A stretch of 64,000 nucleotides of DNA from DATMER01 sp963741305. Its GTDB lineage: Bacteria; Acidobacteriota; Thermoanaerobaculia; Multivoradales; UBA5704. The stretch covers positions 4,526,001 through 4,590,000 of the forward strand of contig CAVUHL010000003.1 in NCBI GenBank assembly GCA_963741305.1, read 5' to 3'. The position numbers were made by a program, and so were the translations under genes. The notes beneath the pieces were generated by a model that saw only the letters and a list, made by a program, of their open reading frames with translations, was not told the DNA's origin and made no database searches. This document shows positions 26,629 through 36,668 of this stretch, piece after piece (within the stretch, counting starts at the first letter, position 1; every line of letters starts with the position of its first letter).

Positions 26629-27567
26629 TTACGAGATGTCGTAGCCGGCCATCCCCCAGAGCAGGATGGCCTTCTGGACGTGCAGGCGGTTCTCCGCCTC
26701 GTCGTAGATCCGGCTCTGGGGACCGTCGGCGACCTCGGCGGAGACTTCTTCGCCGCGGTGGGCGGGCAGGCAGTGCAGGAAGACCGCCTCCGGCTTCGCG
26801 CCGGACATCAGCGCGCCATCCACCATGAAGCCATGGAACGCCTTGAGCCTCTCCTGCGCCTCGGCCTCCTGGCCCATCGACGCCCAGACGTCCGTGTAGA
26901 CCGCCGAGGCCCCTTCGACCGCCTCGCGCGGATCGTTGGTGATGGTTATGGCCGTGCCCGCGGCCTGGTGGTCCTGCCGCGCCAGCTCCAGGTAGTGCGG
27001 CTTCACCTCATAGCCCTTGGGCGAGGCAATGGCCACATCCATCCCCACCTTGGCGGCTCCGAACATCAGCGAGTGGGCCATGTTGTTGCCGTCCCCGACG
27101 TACGCGAGCTTGCGGCCGCGGAGGGCATCCAAGCTGCCGAAGACCTCCAGCAGCGTGAAGTAATCCGTCAGCCCCTGGCACGGATGCAGATCGTCGGTGA
27201 GGCCGTTGACCACCGGCACCGTGCCGTAGCGCGCCAGGTCCACCACGGTCTGGTGGGCGAAGGTGCGGGCCATGATGCCGTCCACGTAGCGGGAGAGCAC
27301 CTGGGCCGTATCCGAGATCGGCTCGCCGCGGCCGAGTTGGATGTCGCGGCTCGACAGGAAGAGGGCGTGGCCGCCCATCTGCACCATGCCGACCTCGAAG
27401 CTCACGCGGGTGCGGGTCGAGGACTTCTCGAAGATCATGCCCAGGCTCTTGCGCCTCATGGCGTCGGCATACTTCTCGGGATTGGCCTTGACGTCGGCGG
27501 CGAGCCGGTAGAGGCCGGCTACCTCCGCGGCGGAGAGGTCGTGGATCGAAATCAGATGACGGGTCAT
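26629..27567 (-). CDS. arcB: Ornithine carbamoyltransferase, probably catabolic ArcB
   Basis: The 312-residue protein has the carbamoyl-phosphate loop FEKSSTRTRVSFE, DDLHPCQ, TDVWASMGQE and FLHCLPAHRGEEV, all hallmarks of OTC. The reaction joins carbamoyl phosphate and ornithine or, in the catabolic direction, splits citrulline. It lies 20 bases downstream of arginine deiminase on the same strand, so I favour a role in the deiminase pathway, although an anabolic ArgF cannot be excluded from sequence. No carbamate kinase gene is in the window. A GAGGAGACT ribosome site precedes the ATG. Confidence 0.88.
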   Translation of the reverse strand: MTRHLISIHDLSAAEVAGLYRLAADVKANPEKYADAMRRKSLGMIFEKSSTRTRVSFEVGMVQMGGHALFLSSRDIQLGRGEPISDTAQVLSRYVDGIMARTFAHQTVVDLARYGTVPVVNGLTDDLHPCQGLTDYFTLLEVFGSLDALRGRKLAYVGDGNNMAHSLMFGAAKVGMDVAIASPKGYEVKPHYLELARQDHQAAGTAITITNDPREAVEGASAVYTDVWASMGQEAEAQERLKAFHGFMVDGALMSGAKPEAVFLHCLPAHRGEEVSAEVADGPQSRIYDEAENRLHVQKAILLWGMAGYDIS

Positions 27568-27587
27568 AGTCTCCTCGATTTATCAGA

Positions 27588-28865
27588 TCAGAGAGGGTCA
27601 CGTTCTAAAGGCATGGTCATGCAGCGCGGGCCGCCCCGGGCTCGCGACAGCTCGCTGCAATCGAGCGCAATGACGGCAGGGCCGCCGCCGATCAGGTCGT
27701 GCTTGCCGGCCGCCGCCTCGGCCTCGTCGAGCACGCGCCAGCCGCGCCGCGACAGCTCATCGACCGTCTTGCGGTTGCGCTTGTAGAGCAGGATCAGCCC
27801 CGGCGCGACGGCAAAGGCGTTGGCGCCGTCGGTCCACTGCTCGCGCTGCTGGTCGATGGCCTCGGTGCCGCCGCCGCAGGGCACCACGTCGAGCTCGATC
27901 CCAACGTCCTTGAGCACTCCGAGCAGCGAGTCCTTGACCGTGAAGGTGAGCTGCCGCGCCGTCAGGTCCACGTGGTAGACGTGCGCCGCTTCGGGCCCCC
28001 CGGGCTGGATCACCGGCAGGTAGGCCAGGCAGAGGCCGCGGTCGATGAAAGTGAAGACGGTGTCCAGGTGCATGTACGAGCGCTTGCGGGGCAGCTCGAC
28101 CATGATCAGGTGGCGGAAGGAGGTCTCCTGCTTGCGCAGGTACTCGGCCAGGACTTCAATCCCCTTCCGGTTCGTGCGCTCGGTGAGCCCTACGAGCACG
28201 ACCTCCGGGCTCGGCACCAGCACGTCGCCCCCTTCGAGGGAGGGGTACGCGAAGTGCGGATTGTGCTGCGGCGCGCCTGACGGTGGCACGTCGATCTCGA
28301 AGAGCGCGTCGAGCCCGGCGGCCTGCGGGTGGTTCTCGAAAATGGTCCGCGCCAGCAGCGGCTCGCGCTCGCGGGCACCCGTGGCCATGGAGGAGATCAC
28401 CACCCGGTTGCCGATGACGGCCTGGGGATCGCGCTGGAAGAAGTAATTGGGCACGGGATAGAGGTCGAAGAAGCGCTGGCGGTCGGCGTCCAACACCTCG
28501 CTCGGGGTACGGATGCCCTCGACCAGGGTGGCGGCCAGCTCCCGGTCCGGCATCTCATAGAGCTGCCGGACCAGGCTGTAGGGGACTCCGTACTCGGCCT
28601 CCAGCTCGTCGAGCAGGCGCTTGCGGGCCTCTTCCTGGCCGACCACGTCCGCGAGCAGGTCCTGGGCGTCGAGGACTTCGACCCCGGCCTGCCGCAGCAC
28701 CTGCTGGAAGCCGTCGTGCTCCAGGCGGGCGTCATCCCCGTCCAGGATGTCGTCGAACAGCAGGGTCTCCATCATGGCGGGGACCATCCAGTCGATCTCG
28801 CGCCCCGGCCGGTGGACCAGGACGCGCCGAAGGCGTCCGATTTCTGAGTCGACTCTAAGAGGCAT
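27588..28865 (-). CDS. arcA: Arginine deiminase
   Basis: The ATG at 28865 gives 425 residues starting MPLRVDSEIGRLRRVLVHRPG; a longer frame upstream has no family match. Guanidino-modifying-enzyme landmarks are visible: FQRDPQAVIGNRVVISSM, FAYPSLEGGDV, MHLDTVFTFID, and the nucleophile Cys in GGPRCMTMPL, at residue 415 close to the C-terminus. The enzyme hydrolyses arginine to citrulline and ammonia. It forms an operon with arcB, giving ATP-yielding or acid-stress arginine breakdown if a carbamate kinase exists elsewhere. It is divergent from purB. Confidence 0.94.
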   Translation of the reverse strand: MPLRVDSEIGRLRRVLVHRPGREIDWMVPAMMETLLFDDILDGDDARLEHDGFQQVLRQAGVEVLDAQDLLADVVGQEEARKRLLDELEAEYGVPYSLVRQLYEMPDRELAATLVEGIRTPSEVLDADRQRFFDLYPVPNYFFQRDPQAVIGNRVVISSMATGAREREPLLARTIFENHPQAAGLDALFEIDVPPSGAPQHNPHFAYPSLEGGDVLVPSPEVVLVGLTERTNRKGIEVLAEYLRKQETSFRHLIMVELPRKRSYMHLDTVFTFIDRGLCLAYLPVIQPGGPEAAHVYHVDLTARQLTFTVKDSLLGVLKDVGIELDVVPCGGGTEAIDQQREQWTDGANAFAVAPGLILLYKRNRKTVDELSRRGWRVLDEAEAAAGKHDLIGGGPAVIALDCSELSRARGGPRCMTMPLERDPL

Positions 28866-28959
28866 GAGCTTGGATCTCCGGCGAAAGGAACGGCACCCTA
28901 CAACTACTACAAGGCCGGGCGGCGGCGGATTGTACCAGAAGAGATAGAATCCGCCCGTC

Positions 28960-30417
28960 ATGATGGAAGAGATACCGGACGAGAGACCGGAGACGCCTCA
29001 GAACCCGCTTTACGAGCGCTATGCCTCGCCGGAGATGGCGCGGATCTTCTCGGCGAGCCACCGCTTCGGCCGCTGGCGCGAGCTGTGGATCGGCCTCGCG
29101 GACATCCAGAGGGAGCTGGGCCTCCCGATCTCCGCCGAGCAGGTCGACGCCCTCAAACGGACGGCCGGGGACGTGGACCTGGCGCGCGTCGCGGAGCTGG
29201 AGCGCCGCACCCGGCACGACGTGGTCGCGCACTTGCGTCACTACGCGGAGCAGGCGGACGGGGTGCACCCCGGCGCCGGCGGCATCCTCCATTTGGGCGC
29301 GACCAGCGCCTTCATCACGGACAACACGGACGTCCTCCTCTTTCGGGAGGCGCTGCAGCTCCTGGAGGGGCGGCTGACCGCGGCGGGCCGCGAGCTGGCC
29401 GGTTTTGCCCGGCGCACCCGGGCGATCCCCTGCCTGGCCTATACCCACTTCCAGCCGGCGCAGCTCACCACGGTCGGCAAGCGCGCCTGCCTCTGGCTGC
29501 AGGACTTCCTGATGGATCTGGCCGAGGTGCGCCACCGGCTCTCGACGCTGCGCACCCGCGGGGCCAAGGGGACGACCGGCACGCAGGCGAGCTTCCTGAC
29601 CCTCTTCCAGGGGGATCATGGGAAGGTACGCGAGCTGGACCGCCGGCTGGCCCGGCGCTTCGGCTTCTCGGAGAGCTTCCCCGTCACCGGCCAGACCTAC
29701 TCGCGCAAGCAGGACAGCCAGATCCTACAGGCCCTGGCGGGGATGGCCGAGAGCTGCCACAAGTACGGCACGGACCTGCGGCTACTGCAGGGGGTCGGCG
29801 AGTTGTCCGAGCCGTTCGACGCCGAGCAGGTCGGCTCGTCGGCCATGGCCTACAAGCGCAACCCGATACGGGCCGAGCGCATGTGCGGCCTCGCCCGCCG
29901 GCTGATTACGGATTCGCTCAACGGCCCGCTCAACGCCTCGACCCAGTGGCTGGAGCGGAGCCTGGACGACTCGGCGAACCGCCGGCTCGTGCTGCCGGAC
30001 TCCTTCCTCTGCGCCGACGCGATCCTGGGGCTCGCGGCCCACATCGCGGCCGGACTGACCGTGCGCGAGGAGATGGTGGAGGCGCGCGTGGCGCGCGAGC
30101 TACCCTTCATGGCCACCGAGACCCTGCTTATGGAGGCGTCGCTGCGCGGTGGCGACCGCCAGGAGCTTCATGAGAGGATCCGCCGCTACAGCCTGGACGC
30201 CCAGGAGAGCCTGGCGCGCGGCGGCGGCAACCCGCTGATCGAGAGGATCGTCGAGGATGCCGACTTCCGCCTGAGCCAGGCAGAGGTGGACCCCTGGCTC
30301 GATCCGGTAGGCTTCACCGGACGGTCGGCTGCCCAGGTGGACGAGTTCCTGGAGGAGGTCGCCGAGCCCGCGCTATCGGGCACCCAGGCGGCAGAGGTGT
30401 CCGCCCCCCGGATTTGA
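28960..30417 (+). CDS. purB: Adenylosuccinate lyase
   Basis: The 485-residue protein belongs to the fumarase/aspartase superfamily, with HDVVAHLRHYAEQ, LGATSAFITDNTD, the TTGTQASFL loop and the signature GSSAMAYKRNPIRAERM. Together with the HPGAGGILHLGATS stretch this fits the eukaryote-like, long ADSL subgroup. It catalyses two steps of purine synthesis. It starts 94 bases from the arcA start on the opposite strand. Confidence 0.94.
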   Translation: MMEEIPDERPETPQNPLYERYASPEMARIFSASHRFGRWRELWIGLADIQRELGLPISAEQVDALKRTAGDVDLARVAELERRTRHDVVAHLRHYAEQADGVHPGAGGILHLGATSAFITDNTDVLLFREALQLLEGRLTAAGRELAGFARRTRAIPCLAYTHFQPAQLTTVGKRACLWLQDFLMDLAEVRHRLSTLRTRGAKGTTGTQASFLTLFQGDHGKVRELDRRLARRFGFSESFPVTGQTYSRKQDSQILQALAGMAESCHKYGTDLRLLQGVGELSEPFDAEQVGSSAMAYKRNPIRAERMCGLARRLITDSLNGPLNASTQWLERSLDDSANRRLVLPDSFLCADAILGLAAHIAAGLTVREEMVEARVARELPFMATETLLMEASLRGGDRQELHERIRRYSLDAQESLARGGGNPLIERIVEDADFRLSQAEVDPWLDPVGFTGRSAAQVDEFLEEVAEPALSGTQAAEVSAPRI

Positions 30418-30426
30418 GGCGTTCGG

Positions 30427-30822
30427 ATGCCCGACGACACCAGGGAACAGCTGAAAGCGACCGCTGAGGCCCACGGGGAGACCCGTTCCGCCCTCATGCA
30501 GCGCTACATCGAGGAGGGGCTTCGGATGGATCGCCACCCTGGCATCGTGTTCCGGCCTGGCCCGGCAGGACGCCGGCCTGGGTTGGCAGGAGGCCCCGAC
30601 GTCTGGGAGGTGGCCAGAGCGGTGCAGAACGTGGAGACACGCGGCGACAGGGCCATCGAGGAAGCGGCGAGCTGGCTCGGCCTCTCGCCCGCCCAGGCTC
30701 GAATCGCCGTTGATTACTATGCGGACTATCCTGCAGAGATCGATGCCTGGCTGGCGAGGGTCGATGCACAGGCGATCGAGGCGGAAGAGCTGTTTCTGCG
30801 CAGGCCCTCTGAGCATTGCTGA
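30427..30822 (+). CDS. RHH/DUF433-like antitoxin-type protein, orphan
   Basis: The 131-residue protein starts with an RHH-like segment (DTREQLKATAEAHGETRSALMQRYIEEGLRM). It ends with a DUF433-like helix-turn-helix (ETRGDRAIEEAASWLGLSPAQARIAVDYYADYPAEIDAWL), a layout seen in antitoxins paired with PIN-like toxins. No toxin gene follows: about 210 bases without a credible gene come before the rlpA gene at 31035. It starts 9 bases after purB in the same frame. The call is by pattern only. Confidence 0.6.
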   Translation: MPDDTREQLKATAEAHGETRSALMQRYIEEGLRMDRHPGIVFRPGPAGRRPGLAGGPDVWEVARAVQNVETRGDRAIEEAASWLGLSPAQARIAVDYYADYPAEIDAWLARVDAQAIEAEELFLRRPSEHC

Positions 30823-31034
30823 GCAACTGCGGTAACGAGGGCACGACGGCGGAGCAGCAAGGTAATCTGGCTCCAGCGATCGAGGTGACCGCCCCGGCCG
30901 GCGGGGCGTAAACAAGGTGAGATTTGTCGATGTGCTAAGATGTCCGTCAGCGCAAGATGTTTCAGCGCTTTATCTGGACCTAGAGCTCTCACGAAGATGG
31001 CTCCTAAAACCACCTTACGGAGAACAGCAAGCCC

Positions 31035-31730
31035 ATGCGCAATGGAAACAGCTTGGGCCGCTATTCAGCGGCCTCGCGCGTACTGCTAGCAACCCTCCCG
31101 CTCCTTCTCACAGTCGCCTGCTCCGCCAACCGGAAACCCGGCGCCGCACCGTCGTTCGGCCGGCCGATGCAGAGCGGCATGGCCTCCTGGTACGGCCCCG
31201 GCTTCCACGGCCGCCGCACTGCCAGCGGGGAGAAGTACAACATGTACGACCTCACCGCGGCCCATCCCACCCTCCCGTTCGGAACCCGGCTGACGGTGCG
31301 CAACGCCCGCACCGGGCAGACCGTGGTGGTGCGGGTCAACGACCGCGGCCCGTTCGCGAAGAAGCGCATCCTCGACCTCTCCTACACCGCCGCCCGCCAA
31401 GTGGGCGTCTTCGCTCCCGGCACCGCCTACGTCGAGATCTATCCGGCGGGCCGGGCCGCGGTCCCCCAACCCGTGCTGGTGGCCAACGCGATGGAGGCCC
31501 CGGCGATGCCGTCGCGCTACACCGTGCAGGTGGGCGCCTTCGGCGATACCGGGCGGGCCGTGGAGCTGCACCGGGAGATCGCGCGCATCTATCCCGAGGT
31601 GTTCGTCCACTCGGACGGGACCTGGAACCGGGTGCAGGTGGGGATCTTCACCGACCGCGATCAGGCGGAATCGCTCCGGCGCGAGCTTGCCGTGCTCGGC
31701 ATGAATTCGGTGGTCGTCGCTACGCGCTGA
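31035..31730 (+). CDS. rlpA: RlpA-type septal-ring lipoprotein (DPBB + SPOR)
   Basis: The 231-residue protein has a lipobox LTVAC with Cys at 29, a double-psi beta-barrel domain (MASWYGPGFHGRRTASGEKYNM, VRVNDRGPF, about residues 47-137) and a C-terminal SPOR domain (YTVQVGAFGDTGRAVEL, about 158-231) that binds denuded septal glycan. RlpA proteins are lytic transglycosylases or septum-localised factors of the outer membrane. It is followed by a shorter paralogue without SPOR. The pair may split glycan-cutting and localisation tasks. Confidence 0.92.
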   Translation: MRNGNSLGRYSAASRVLLATLPLLLTVACSANRKPGAAPSFGRPMQSGMASWYGPGFHGRRTASGEKYNMYDLTAAHPTLPFGTRLTVRNARTGQTVVVRVNDRGPFAKKRILDLSYTAARQVGVFAPGTAYVEIYPAGRAAVPQPVLVANAMEAPAMPSRYTVQVGAFGDTGRAVELHREIARIYPEVFVHSDGTWNRVQVGIFTDRDQAESLRRELAVLGMNSVVVATR

Positions 31731-31793
31731 GGGAATTACTGCCCCGTAATTCCGGTTACAACTCCTTGAGTCTACTGGAGTAGGAGGATCGGA

Positions 31794-32260
31794 ATGGCGC
31801 TGAGACGCACTCGCACTGTCAATGCTCCCATGCCGTCCCGCCGCCCCTGGTCCCTGGGAGCCGCAACCCTGGCCATGGTCGTCTACGGAGGCGTGGCTAT
31901 CCAGGACGCCGGCCGTCCAACCCCTCCACCTGAGCCGGTGATGGCGACGGAAGCCCAGCCGGCGACCGGTCCCGCCCATCGTGGGAGAGCCTCCTGGTAC
32001 GGTTCGGACTTCCAGGGCTCCCCCACCGCCAGCGGCGAGCCGTTCAACATGAACGCCCTCACCGCCGCCCACCGCACCCTGCCCCTCGGCAGCTACGCCC
32101 GGGTGAAGAACCTCGACAACGGCCGTAGCGTCGTGGTCCGCATCAACGACCGCGGCCCCCACGCCCGCCGCCGTACCATCGACCTCTCCTACGCCGCTGC
32201 CCAGGAGATCGAGATGGTGAATGCCGGTACGGCGGCGGTCGAAGTGGCCCCACTGATCAA

Positions 32261-32264
<4 letters not shown>
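31794..32264 (+). CDS. Second RlpA-like DPBB protein, without SPOR domain
   Basis: The 156-residue protein has an N-terminal signal or anchor segment (WSLGAATLAMVVYGGVAIQ) without an obvious lipobox, a proline-rich linker and one DPBB domain (RASWYGSDFQGSPTASGEPFNM, VVRINDRGPHARRRTIDLSY). It lies 63 bases after the SPOR-containing rlpA and has its own strong ribosome site TAGGAGGAT. It most likely arose by duplication of its neighbour. Its end overlaps the 3' end of the convergent subtilase remnant by 4 bases. Confidence 0.85.
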
Positions 32265-34400
<2,136 letters not shown>

Positions 34401-34620
34401 GCGTCTCTCCTTTCAACCTGGCATCGAGCCTAGGAGAGAGGCGCGAGGGGCCGCTATCAGGATCTTGCCCACCGGCACGGGTCCCCGGTCAAGCCTTCAT
34501 TCGGCATTCAAATTGCACAATCGCCTGGGCAAGCCGGGTGGGAAGGGGTCCCGCGGTCCGGCTGTCCATCAACGGCAGGGTAGGACTTGCCTGCTGCCTG
34601 CCTGGAATGAAGGAGATGTC

Positions 34621-35211
34621 ATGAAGAAGGCGATTGGAGTACTGGCGTTGATCCTCGCGTGCGCGGCTCCTGCAGCGATGGCGCAACAATTCGAGCTGTA
34701 CGGCTCCTACTGGGACACGTCCGACGTGGAAGAGACGTTCGGTGGCGGCGCCGGGTTCGGCTTCCCGTTCGGGGAGACCGGCCTGGGCCTCCACATCAAG
34801 GCCACCTACTACCAGGAGCTGTCGAACGATCCGCTCGACAACGTGTTTGACGACGACGAGGGAGTCTTCGAGGATGAGAGCCTGGAGGTTTTGCCGGTCG
34901 ACGTCGGCCTGCACTACGAGTTCGCCCCCAACGGCGCGTTCAGCCCCTGGATCGGGGCCGGGTTCTCCTACTTCCTGATCGACACGACCTTCGAGGGCGT
35001 GGACGTGGACGACGAGACCGGCTTCCACGTTTCGCTCGGCTCGCGCTTCGGGGCCAGCGAGTCCACCAACTTCTTTGCCGAGGCGATCTACCGGAGCACC
35101 GAGTCCACCCTGGTCCGCAACCGGCGCGAGGACGACATCGACATCCGCGACGAGGTGGCGATCGACCTCGACGGCATCGGCGTCAACGCCGGCATCATGT
35201 GGCGCTTCTAG
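34621..35211 (+). CDS. Small outer-membrane beta-barrel protein
   Basis: From ATG 34621, with AAGGAG 8 bases upstream, the product is 196 residues with a signal peptide (AAMAQ, cleavage near residue 21). It has about eight amphipathic strands ending in an aromatic C-terminal residue (GIMWRF), the usual signal for the outer-membrane assembly machinery. Acidic loops (DDDEGVFEDE, DVDDETG, REDDIDIRD) suggest calcium-rich extracellular loops. The fold recalls OmpW/OMP_b-brl proteins; function is unknown. It is divergent from the subtilase remnant. Confidence 0.8.
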   Translation: MKKAIGVLALILACAAPAAMAQQFELYGSYWDTSDVEETFGGGAGFGFPFGETGLGLHIKATYYQELSNDPLDNVFDDDEGVFEDESLEVLPVDVGLHYEFAPNGAFSPWIGAGFSYFLIDTTFEGVDVDDETGFHVSLGSRFGASESTNFFAEAIYRSTESTLVRNRREDDIDIRDEVAIDLDGIGVNAGIMWRF

Positions 35212-35262
35212 AGGGCCGGAGCCGGCAGGCTGACAACGGCAGCCAGCCGGCTCCTTCAGTCC

Positions 35263-35446
35263 TCAGTTGACGCTCACGGCGACGTTCGGCGAGAAGTCAC
35301 CGAACCACGTGACGCACTCCTGCACCATCTGCCATTGGAAGTTGTAGGTCCCGGGCGTGGAAGGAGCAGTGACCGTGAAGCCGAGCGTCACTTCGCCGCC
35401 TGGCGCCACCGGCGCCGGCAGCTCCACCCGGGTCGCCGGCGAACGC
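35263..35446 (-). pseudogene. Remnant of a secreted NBR1-type Ig-domain protein
   Basis: A minus-strand frame ending at TGA 35265-35263 encodes the last strands of an NBR1-like Ig domain (ELPAPVAPGGEVTLGFTV, TYNFQWQMVQECVTWFGD, PNVAVSVN). Upstream, a different frame encodes a signal-peptide-like run (LIFWLVAAGAFAG) without a start codon. No complete gene can be built, so this looks like two ends of a larger gene joined by an internal deletion, the same kind of damage as in the neighbouring subtilase. The 314-base gap 35212-35525 holds nothing else except the hairpin at 35497-35516. Confidence 0.6.
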
Positions 35447-35496
35447 GCCGGCCGCCACCAACCAGAAAATCAGGCCTGCTACTAGATATGGGGATT

Positions 35497-35516
35497 GGGG
35501 TGAAAGGTTTCACCCC
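35497..35516. terminator. Hairpin after ddl
   Basis: GGGGTGAAA and TTTCACCCC form a 9-bp stem with a 2-base gap, 10 bases past the ddl stop on the minus strand. No T-run follows, so it may be a weak or factor-dependent terminator, or just a palindrome. Confidence 0.4.
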
Positions 35517-35525
35517 CGGGCCGGG

Positions 35526-36596
35526 TCAGAGGCTCTCGAGGAACTCCTTGATCCCCTCGTCCAGCCGCCGCCGGTCGCGGTGGCGGTCGAGGGCGATCCG
35601 GACCAGGCGGTCCACGAGCTGGGGGAGGGGCACACCGGAGAGGCCCCAGAGGCGGGGGTACATGGAGATGCTGGTGAAGCCGGGGAGGGTGTTCACCTCG
35701 TTGACGTAGATGCCGTCCTCCCCCTCCACCAGGAAGTCGACGCGCGCCAGGCCGACGCCGCCGATCGCCTCGAAGGCGCGGACGGCCAGAGAACGAAGGC
35801 GGTCGGTGGCCTCCGGCGACAGATCGGCCGGCGCGATGAGCTTGGCAGTGTCCTGCAGGTACTTGTCCGCGTAATCGTAGAACTCGTTGCCGGGGACGAT
35901 CTCGCCCACGGCCGAGGCCTCGATCTTCTGATAGCCCAGGACCGCGCACTCCAGCTCCCGGCCCTGGACCCCGCGCTCGATGATGACGGTGTCGTCGAAC
36001 TGCAGGGCAAAGCGGACGCCGGTCTCCAGGCAATCCGGGCTCATCACCTTCTTCACGCCCACGCTCGATCCGCCCACGCTCGGCTTGGCGAAGACCGGGA
36101 AGGGCAGCTTCTTCGCATTGCGCAGGAACGCTGCCGGATCGGCGTCGAACTCGCTCCTGCGCACCGCCTCGTACTCCACGACCGGCACGCCGGCCGCCTC
36201 CATCTGCCGCTTGAAGAGCAGCTTGTCCATGGCGAGGGCGCTGGCGGTCACGCCGGGGCCGACGTAGGCCACGTCGATCATCTCGCAGAGGCCCTGGAGG
36301 GTGCCGTCCTCGCCCCAGGTGCCGTGGACGATGGGGAACAGCACCTCGACGCCCGAGGCGAGCAGGTGGCGCAGGGTCGGCGCGATCGGCAGCTCGAGCG
36401 GGGCAATCGTGGCGATGCCGCCCGAGAGCACGGCCTCGGAGGCCTCGGCGTCGATCCAGCAGCCGTCCTGGGCGATGCCGAGCGGAGTGACCTGATGCCC
36501 GGCGGCGCGGAGCCCGTCCACCACCGTCCGGGCCGAGCGGATGGAAACCTGGTGCTCGACGCTCCGGCCTCCGAAAATGACGCCCACGTGGGCCAT
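35526..36596 (-). CDS. ddl: D-alanine--D-alanine ligase
   Basis: The ATG at 36596, with AGGAGAGAACCGC upstream, gives 356 residues beginning MAHVGVIFGGRSVEHQVSIRSA. ATP-grasp features include FPVFAKPSVGGSSVGV, IIERGVQGRELECAVLG, GLARVDFLVEGEDGIYVNEVNTLPGFTSISMYPRLW. It makes the D-Ala-D-Ala dipeptide for peptidoglycan. A 56-base double hairpin (36613-36668) separates it from serA upstream on the same strand. Confidence 0.95.
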   Translation of the reverse strand: MAHVGVIFGGRSVEHQVSIRSARTVVDGLRAAGHQVTPLGIAQDGCWIDAEASEAVLSGGIATIAPLELPIAPTLRHLLASGVEVLFPIVHGTWGEDGTLQGLCEMIDVAYVGPGVTASALAMDKLLFKRQMEAAGVPVVEYEAVRRSEFDADPAAFLRNAKKLPFPVFAKPSVGGSSVGVKKVMSPDCLETGVRFALQFDDTVIIERGVQGRELECAVLGYQKIEASAVGEIVPGNEFYDYADKYLQDTAKLIAPADLSPEATDRLRSLAVRAFEAIGGVGLARVDFLVEGEDGIYVNEVNTLPGFTSISMYPRLWGLSGVPLPQLVDRLVRIALDRHRDRRRLDEGIKEFLESL

Positions 36597-36612
36597 GCGG
36601 TTCTCTCCTCTA

Positions 36613-36668
36613 GTAGGGGCACCCCTCGTGGGTGCCCTCCGGAGGGCGGCCACAAGGGCCGCCCCTAC
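36613..36668. repeat. GTAGGGGC double-hairpin repeat, short form
   Basis: Two hairpins, GGGGCACCC/GGGTGCCC and GGGCGGCC/GGGCCGCCC, are joined by TCCGGA and bounded by GTAGGGGC and its inverse GCCCCTAC. The left half of repeat copy A (4906-4940) has the same layout. On the minus strand the element's GTAG edge contains the serA stop codon (36667-36665). Confidence 0.75.
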
